From assembly GCA_013911345.1 (NCBI GenBank), contig JACETJ010000038.1, positions 1 through 9,883 on the forward strand: DNA of 9,883 bases, given 5' to 3'. Made by a program: the position numbers and the translations under genes. Origin of the DNA: Congregibacter sp. Its GTDB lineage: Bacteria > Pseudomonadota > Gammaproteobacteria > Pseudomonadales > Halieaceae. Positions within the stretch are counted from its first letter, which is position 1, and each line of letters starts with the position of its first letter. Below the pieces are notes generated by a model. That model did no database searches and was not told where the DNA came from. It worked only from the letters and a program-made list of their open reading frames with translations. Of this stretch, positions 6,313 to 9,883 are shown in pieces.

Positions 6313-7671
6313 TCAATCCTCGGGGTGCCCGGTTACCTGAGTAGCGAGCGCCCCTGACCCTAATTTCACACGCAGTGCATCGCCGGCCTTAGCTTGCGTC
6401 GCACGTCTGATGACCGCTCCATTCTCGCCCGTGACGATCGCGTAGCCTCTGTTCAGGGTCTGCTCCGGACCCAGAGATGCCAGCAGCTTTTCTTGATGGG
6501 TGACCTCTGAGCGTATATCCCTCAGCCGCTGCTGGACCCGCTGTTGCAGCTGCTGTTTGAGTTGTTGGGTCTGTAACTGATATCGCGCCAGCCGTTGTCG
6601 CGGGTGTTGGGTGCCCAGACGAGTGGAGAGCTGGAGTGTCTGCGCTCTGCGATAACTAACTTGGCGTTCGACGGCTCGCTGAAGCGCGCCTGAGAGGCTC
6701 TGTAGCGTTTTTTGTTGTTGGTTAAGCGCATACCCGGGATGACGCACCCGCTTGCTGAGCGATACGAATTCTTCTTTCAGTCCTCTGAGCCGTCTCCGCA
6801 TCGACCGGCTTAATGCCTCGCGAAGATTGTCGAGGTGCAGAAGCAGTTCAGTTTGATCTGTCGAGATCAATTCCGCCGCAGCAGAGGGCGTGGCTGCGCG
6901 AGCATCCGCCACCAAATCCGCAATGCTGAAATCGATCTCATGGCCCACGGCAGACACCGTGGGCACGGTTGCTGCGAAGAGTGCGCGCGCCACCACTTCT
7001 TCGTTGAAGGCCCACAGGTCCTCGAGCGAGCCACCACCCCGACCGACGATCAAGACGTCGAGGGGCAGTTTGCCGCTGCTTGCCATCTGATCGGCTTGAG
7101 TAATGGCAGCTGCAATCTGATCGGCGGCTCCGTCTCCCTGTACCGCGACGGGAAAGACAAAGACTCGGGTGTGGGGACTGCGCCGTTCAAGCACCGTGAG
7201 AATATCCTGCAGGGCTGCACCCGTTGCAGATGTAATGACGCCCACATTGGCTGCGTCATTGGGTACCGCTTTTTTGGCATCTGCCGCGAAAAGTCCCTCT
7301 TCCGAGAGCTGCTTTTTGAGACGTTCAAAGGCCAGTTGCAGCGCCCCGGCGCCCGCGGGCTCAAGATGTTCACAAATGAGTTGGAACTCACCACGACCCT
7401 CGTACAGCGAGACTTTCGCCCGAATCCGCACCGAGTCACCCTGATTGGGGCGGATTTTGACGCGGCTATTGGCGCGCCGAAACATCGCGCAGCGAACCTG
7501 GGCGTCGGCGTCTTTCAGCGAGAAATACCAGTGCCCGGAGCTGGCAGCCGTGAAATTGCCGATCTCGCCTTCTACCCACACCCAGTCGAAATGGCTCTCC
7601 AGCAGGCGCTTGGCCTCCCGGTTCAGATCACTGACCGAGAGTGAGGGCTGGCTGTGCGATTCAAAGGACAT
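6313..7671 (-). CDS. xseA: Exodeoxyribonuclease VII large subunit
   Basis: This 452-residue protein is the catalytic subunit of exonuclease VII, which with several copies of XseB degrades single-stranded DNA from both ends. The N-terminal OB fold (about 8-105) includes LSVSDLNREAKRLLE and WVEGEIGNF. The catalytic domain contains VGVITSATGAALQDI (143-157), IVGRGGGSLEDLWAFN (208-223) and AVGHEIDFSIADLVADARA (241-259, followed by TPSAAAE). A long helical, coiled-coil-rich segment at about 280-400 is very Gln/Leu/Arg-rich, and the closing NRGYAIV motif (407-413) is present. The length matches the 456 residues of E. coli XseA. ATG at 7671 is chosen because it gives the family N-terminus (MSFESHSQPSLSVSDLN); the longer frame reaching 7833 would run through the guaB promoter and into guaB. 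The ribosome-binding site is weak. It is divergent from guaB, as in E. coli, and its stop abuts the regulator's stop. Confidence 0.97.
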   Translation of the reverse strand: MSFESHSQPSLSVSDLNREAKRLLESHFDWVWVEGEIGNFTAASSGHWYFSLKDADAQVRCAMFRRANSRVKIRPNQGDSVRIRAKVSLYEGRGEFQLICEHLEPAGAGALQLAFERLKKQLSEEGLFAADAKKAVPNDAANVGVITSATGAALQDILTVLERRSPHTRVFVFPVAVQGDGAADQIAAAITQADQMASSGKLPLDVLIVGRGGGSLEDLWAFNEEVVARALFAATVPTVSAVGHEIDFSIADLVADARAATPSAAAELISTDQTELLLHLDNLREALSRSMRRRLRGLKEEFVSLSKRVRHPGYALNQQQKTLQSLSGALQRAVERQVSYRRAQTLQLSTRLGTQHPRQRLARYQLQTQQLKQQLQQRVQQRLRDIRSEVTHQEKLLASLGPEQTLNRGYAIVTGENGAVIRRATQAKAGDALRVKLGSGALATQVTGHPED

Positions 7672-7719
7672 GGGCAACAAAGGCTCACTGTGACCAGTTG
7701 AGAACGGGCTCCAGACAGC

Positions 7720-7734
7720 GCCGACATTGTCGGC
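7720..7734. promoter_or_regulatory. Perfect 15-nt palindrome covering the guaB -35 box (candidate operator)
   Basis: GCCGACA-T-TGTCGGC is a perfect inverted repeat with 7-nt arms and a 1-nt centre. Its right arm overlaps the predicted -35 hexamer TTGTCG (7727-7732). A dimeric regulator bound here would block or modulate RNA polymerase at the guaB promoter, and might also affect xseA on the other side. It does not match the consensus I know for PurR, LexA, Crp or DnaA. The palindrome is seen directly; the operator role is inferred. Confidence 0.45.
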
Positions 7735-7755
7735 TTGCGGACCCGTCTGTATACT
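7727..7755 (+). promoter_or_regulatory. Sigma70-type promoter for guaB
   Basis: TTGTCG at 7727-7732 and TATACT at 7750-7755 are separated by 17 nt. The -35 matches four of six and the -10 five of six consensus positions, with optimal spacing. The predicted transcription start near 7762 gives a leader of about 54 nt before the guaB ATG. This is the best promoter in the window and is placed where the guaBA operon needs one. Confidence 0.7.
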
Positions 7756-7771
7756 AGCGCGTTTGGGGAGA

Positions 7772-7800
7772 CCCGATACGGCAGATTGCTGTTTATCGGG
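7772..7800 (+). other. Leader hairpin in the guaB 5' untranslated region
   Basis: CCCGATA (7772-7778) pairs perfectly with TATCGGG (7794-7800). The stem continues, after a single bulged C (7779), as GGCAG (7780-7784) with CTGTT (7789-7793), including two G-U pairs, closed by the four-base loop ATTG. No U-run follows, so it is not an intrinsic terminator. It fills much of the predicted leader and ends 6 nt before the GAGG ribosome-binding site, so it could affect mRNA stability or translation initiation. Confidence 0.45.
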
Positions 7801-7815
7801 CAACACGAGGCCAAC

Positions 7816-9285
7816 ATGCTCCGAATTGCACACGAAGGGCTCACTTTCGACGATGTGCTCCTCCTGCCGGGCTATTCCGAGGTGACTGCCAAGGATGTCT
7901 CGCTGGTCACGCGCCTGACGCGCAACATTCCGCTCAACATTCCGCTGGTATCCGCTGCGATGGACACCGTCACCGAGGCACGCCTAGCGATTGCGTTGGC
8001 TCAGGAAGGCGGCATTGGCATCATCCACAAGAACATGACCATTCAGGAACAGGCGGAAGAAGTCCGCCGGGTCAAGAAGTTCGAGAGCGGCGTTGTCAAA
8101 GATCCCATTACGATCGAAAGCACGGCCAGCATTGCGCAGTTGATTGAGTTAACGCGAGCCAACGGTATTTCCGGTGTGCCAGTGATGGAGTCAGGCAATC
8201 TCGTTGGCATCGTGACGCGTCGCGATATCCGTTTTGAGACCGACACAGAGCAGCCTGTTTCCGCCATCATGACCAAGAAGAAGAAATTGGTGACGGTGAA
8301 AGAGGGTGCGCCGCTGGAAGAGGTTCAGAAACTCTTGCACGAGCACCGCATCGAGAAAATTCTCGTCGTGGACGACGACTTTGGCTTGAAAGGTCTCATC
8401 ACGGTTAAAGACTTCGACAAAGCGGAGTCTTTCCCCCATGCGTGTAAAGACAGCTTCGGACAACTGCGGGTCGGCGCCTCTGTGGGCACCAGTCCTGACA
8501 CGGATGAGCGAGTGGAGGCGTTGATTCGAGCGGGGGTTGATGTGCTGGTCGTTGATACCGCCCACGGCCACTCAAAAAATGTGCTGGATAGAGTGAGCCT
8601 GATCAAGGCTACGTATCCCGAGGTTGACGTAATCGGTGGCAATATCGCGACCGCCGAGGCTGCCGTAGCGCTCCGCGACGCGGGAGCCGACGCCGTGAAA
8701 GTGGGCATCGGCCCTGGCTCGATCTGCACCACTCGCGTTGTGACCGGCATCGGCGTGCCGCAAATTTCTGCGATTGCCAATGTGACTGAAGCGCTAAAAG
8801 ACTCAGGTATTCCTGTTATCGCCGACGGTGGTATTCGCTTTTCGGGCGATCTTGCCAAGGCGCTGGCAGCGGGCGCGGATGCCGTGATGATGGGCAGTAT
8901 GTTTGCGGGTACCGAGGAGGCACCTGGTGAGGTTGAGCTTTACCAGGGGCGGACTTACAAGTCATACCGGGGAATGGGCTCCATTGGCGCCATGGCGCAG
9001 AGCCAGGGCTCATCCGACCGATATTTCCAAGATTCGAGCTTGGGGGCTGAAAAGCTAGTCCCCGAGGGCATTGAGGGCAGGGTGCCTTACAAGGGCCCGG
9101 TGTCTGCGATCATTCATCAGTTGATGGGTGGGGTGCGCTCTGCGATGGGTTACGCGGGCTGTTCCACGATGGAGGCCATGCGCACCGAGCCGCAGTTTGT
9201 GCGGGTGACGTCTGCGGGCATGTCGGAGTCCCACGTACACGATGTATCGATTACTAAGGAAGCGCCGAATTACCCTGTTCGGTAA
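7816..9285 (+). CDS. guaB: Inosine-5'-monophosphate dehydrogenase
   Basis: This 489-residue enzyme oxidises IMP to XMP with NAD+, the committed step of GMP synthesis; E. coli GuaB has 488 residues. The N-terminus [18 protein letters not shown] is the family signature. The (beta/alpha)8 barrel is interrupted at about residues 93-210 by a pair of CBS domains ([15 protein letters not shown], then [13 protein letters not shown]), the allosteric purine-nucleotide-binding module. The catalytic loop [18 protein letters not shown] carries Cys304, the nucleophile that attacks IMP. The mobile flap follows, with DRYFQ at 401-405 and [15 protein letters not shown] at 413-427. The start is ATG 7816, preceded by GAGG at 7807-7810. 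An upstream in-frame ATG at 7735 is rejected because it lies inside the promoter and adds non-family residues. guaA follows after 48 nt on the same strand, consistent with a guaBA operon driven from the promoter at 7727-7755. Confidence 0.98.
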   Translation: MLRIAHEGLTFDDVLLLPGYSEVTAKDVSLVTRLTRNIPLNIPLVSAAMDTVTEARLAIALAQEGGIGIIHKNMTIQEQAEEVRRVKKFESGVVKDPITIESTASIAQLIELTRANGISGVPVMESGNLVGIVTRRDIRFETDTEQPVSAIMTKKKKLVTVKEGAPLEEVQKLLHEHRIEKILVVDDDFGLKGLITVKDFDKAESFPHACKDSFGQLRVGASVGTSPDTDERVEALIRAGVDVLVVDTAHGHSKNVLDRVSLIKATYPEVDVIGGNIATAEAAVALRDAGADAVKVGIGPGSICTTRVVTGIGVPQISAIANVTEALKDSGIPVIADGGIRFSGDLAKALAAGADAVMMGSMFAGTEEAPGEVELYQGRTYKSYRGMGSIGAMAQSQGSSDRYFQDSSLGAEKLVPEGIEGRVPYKGPVSAIIHQLMGGVRSAMGYAGCSTMEAMRTEPQFVRVTSAGMSESHVHDVSITKEAPNYPVR

Positions 9286-9333
9286 CACCCTCATTCAGTA
9301 CAGGCACTCAGAACGGTGCGCGGAGCCTAGAGC

Positions 9334-9883
9334 GTGACACAGGATATTCATCGTCATCGTCTGCTAATACTCGACTTTGGCTCCCAGTACACGCAGCTGA
9401 TCGCCCGCCGCATTCGCGAGGTCGGGGTCTACTGCGAGATTATCCCCTGGGATTCCGCTGATGACGAGATCGAGTCGTTTGGGCCCAGCGGCATTATCCT
9501 TTCCGGTGGTCCGGAGTCCGTGACAGCGGCCAATTCTCCGCGAGCCCCCGAAGTTGTCTTTAATCTTGACGTGCCGATTCTTGGGATTTGTTACGGCATG
9601 CAGACCATGGCGGCGCAGCTGGGCGGTGAGGTAGAGGGCTCGGATACCTCAGAGTTCGGCTACGCACAGATACGGCGCACGGCCGCAGGGGGACTCTTTG
9701 CTGAGCTGGCCGATGGTGCCGATGACAGCGGACAGCAGCTACTCGATGTTTGGATGAGCCACGGGGACAAAGTGTCGCAGGTGCCGCCAGACTTTGAACT
9801 GATCGCTGAAACCGAAAGTTGCCCAATTGCGGGCATGGCGCATCGCGATAAACCCTGGTTCGGTATTCAGTTTCATCCTGAAG
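9334..9883 (+). CDS. guaA: GMP synthase (glutamine-hydrolysing), N-terminal part (truncated by window end)
   Basis: The first 183 codons of the enzyme converting XMP to GMP with ATP and glutamine are present. The N-terminus [20 protein letters not shown] and the following [16 protein letters not shown] are diagnostic of GuaA. What is present is the class I glutamine amidotransferase domain: nucleophile Cys86 in [10 protein letters not shown], the MSHGDKV segment, and the end of the triad, His181 and Glu183 in FHPE, at the last complete codons. These positions coincide with E. coli GuaA. The ATP pyrophosphatase and dimerisation domains lie beyond the window. The start is GTG at 9334 with GGAG at 9322-9325 (8-nt spacing). 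The 48-nt spacer after guaB shows no hairpin terminator, so cotranscription with guaB is likely. Confidence 0.97.
   Translation, partial: MTQDIHRHRLLILDFGSQYTQLIARRIREVGVYCEIIPWDSADDEIESFGPSGIILSGGPESVTAANSPRAPEVVFNLDVPILGICYGMQTMAAQLGGEVEGSDTSEFGYAQIRRTAAGGLFAELADGADDSGQQLLDVWMSHGDKVSQVPPDFELIAETESCPIAGMAHRDKPWFGIQFHPE

Noticed and set aside
6309..6316. TTGATCAA resembling FNR half-sites
   Set aside because: The halves are contiguous instead of being separated by 4 nt, and the bases are explained by two abutting convergent stop codons, far from any promoter.
6835..7644. Forward open frame of 269 codons opposite xseA
   Set aside because: It lies entirely within the strongly supported xseA gene on the other strand, its product has no recognisable domain and an unnatural Cys/His/Arg-rich composition, and no ribosome-binding site was found. 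It is a shadow of xseA.
7684..7697. CTCACTGTGACCAG near the xseA start as a CRP site
   Set aside because: TGTGA is present but the second half, six bases on, is GAGAA instead of TCACA. The short TCACTGTGA repeat has the wrong spacing for CRP.
7735..7755. TTGCGG (7735-7740) as the guaB -35
   Set aside because: Only 9 nt separate it from TATACT; TTGTCG at 7727-7732 gives the correct 17-nt spacing.

Overview
The window reads as a compact chromosomal segment of a gammaproteobacterium. The prfB-lysS pair, the divergent xseA/guaB arrangement and the guaB-guaA order all match gammaproteobacterial practice. GC content looks mid-50s by eye, and several genes use GTG starts. A marine, OM60/NOR5 (Halieaceae)-like origin is a guess, not something the sequence proves. 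I see no mobile element, tRNA, rRNA, CRISPR array or recent-transfer signature.

Layout. Positions 1-1589 hold the last 26 codons of prfB (release factor 2) followed by lysS (lysyl-tRNA synthetase), both forward. Positions 1660-2193 hold a small predicted lipoprotein, forward. Positions 2150-5572 hold three reverse-strand signalling genes whose reading frames overlap: a class III nucleotide cyclase with its own receiver domain, a stand-alone receiver, and a membrane-bound histidine kinase. Diverging from them at 5665-6312 is a Crp/Fnr-family regulator. xseA (exonuclease VII large subunit, reverse) follows and converges stop-to-stop with the regulator. xseA diverges from guaB (IMP dehydrogenase), which is followed by the start of guaA (GMP synthase), cut by the window end.

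The housekeeping genes are ordinary. The part worth attention is 2150-6312: kinase, receiver, cyclase and a CRP-like protein packed together, a plausible pathway from envelope signal through phosphotransfer and a cyclic nucleotide to transcription. Three residue-level details make it less routine. The cyclase has Glu/Gly where adenylyl cyclases have Lys/Asp, suggesting GTP rather than ATP as substrate. The cyclase carries a histidine-kinase-like H-box (H-D-L-L-N) with no ATPase domain. The CRP-like protein keeps the phosphate-binding Arg-Ser but changes the residues aligned with CRP Thr127/Ser128 that read the adenine base. Together these support a testable cGMP-signalling hypothesis.

Regulatory signals in the guaB upstream region are clear: a sigma70-like promoter (TTGTCG-17-TATACT), a perfect 15-nt palindrome covering its -35 box, and a 12-bp hairpin filling most of the short leader. 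The window is very tightly packed; the longest stretch without a gene is the 144-nt xseA/guaB intergenic region.
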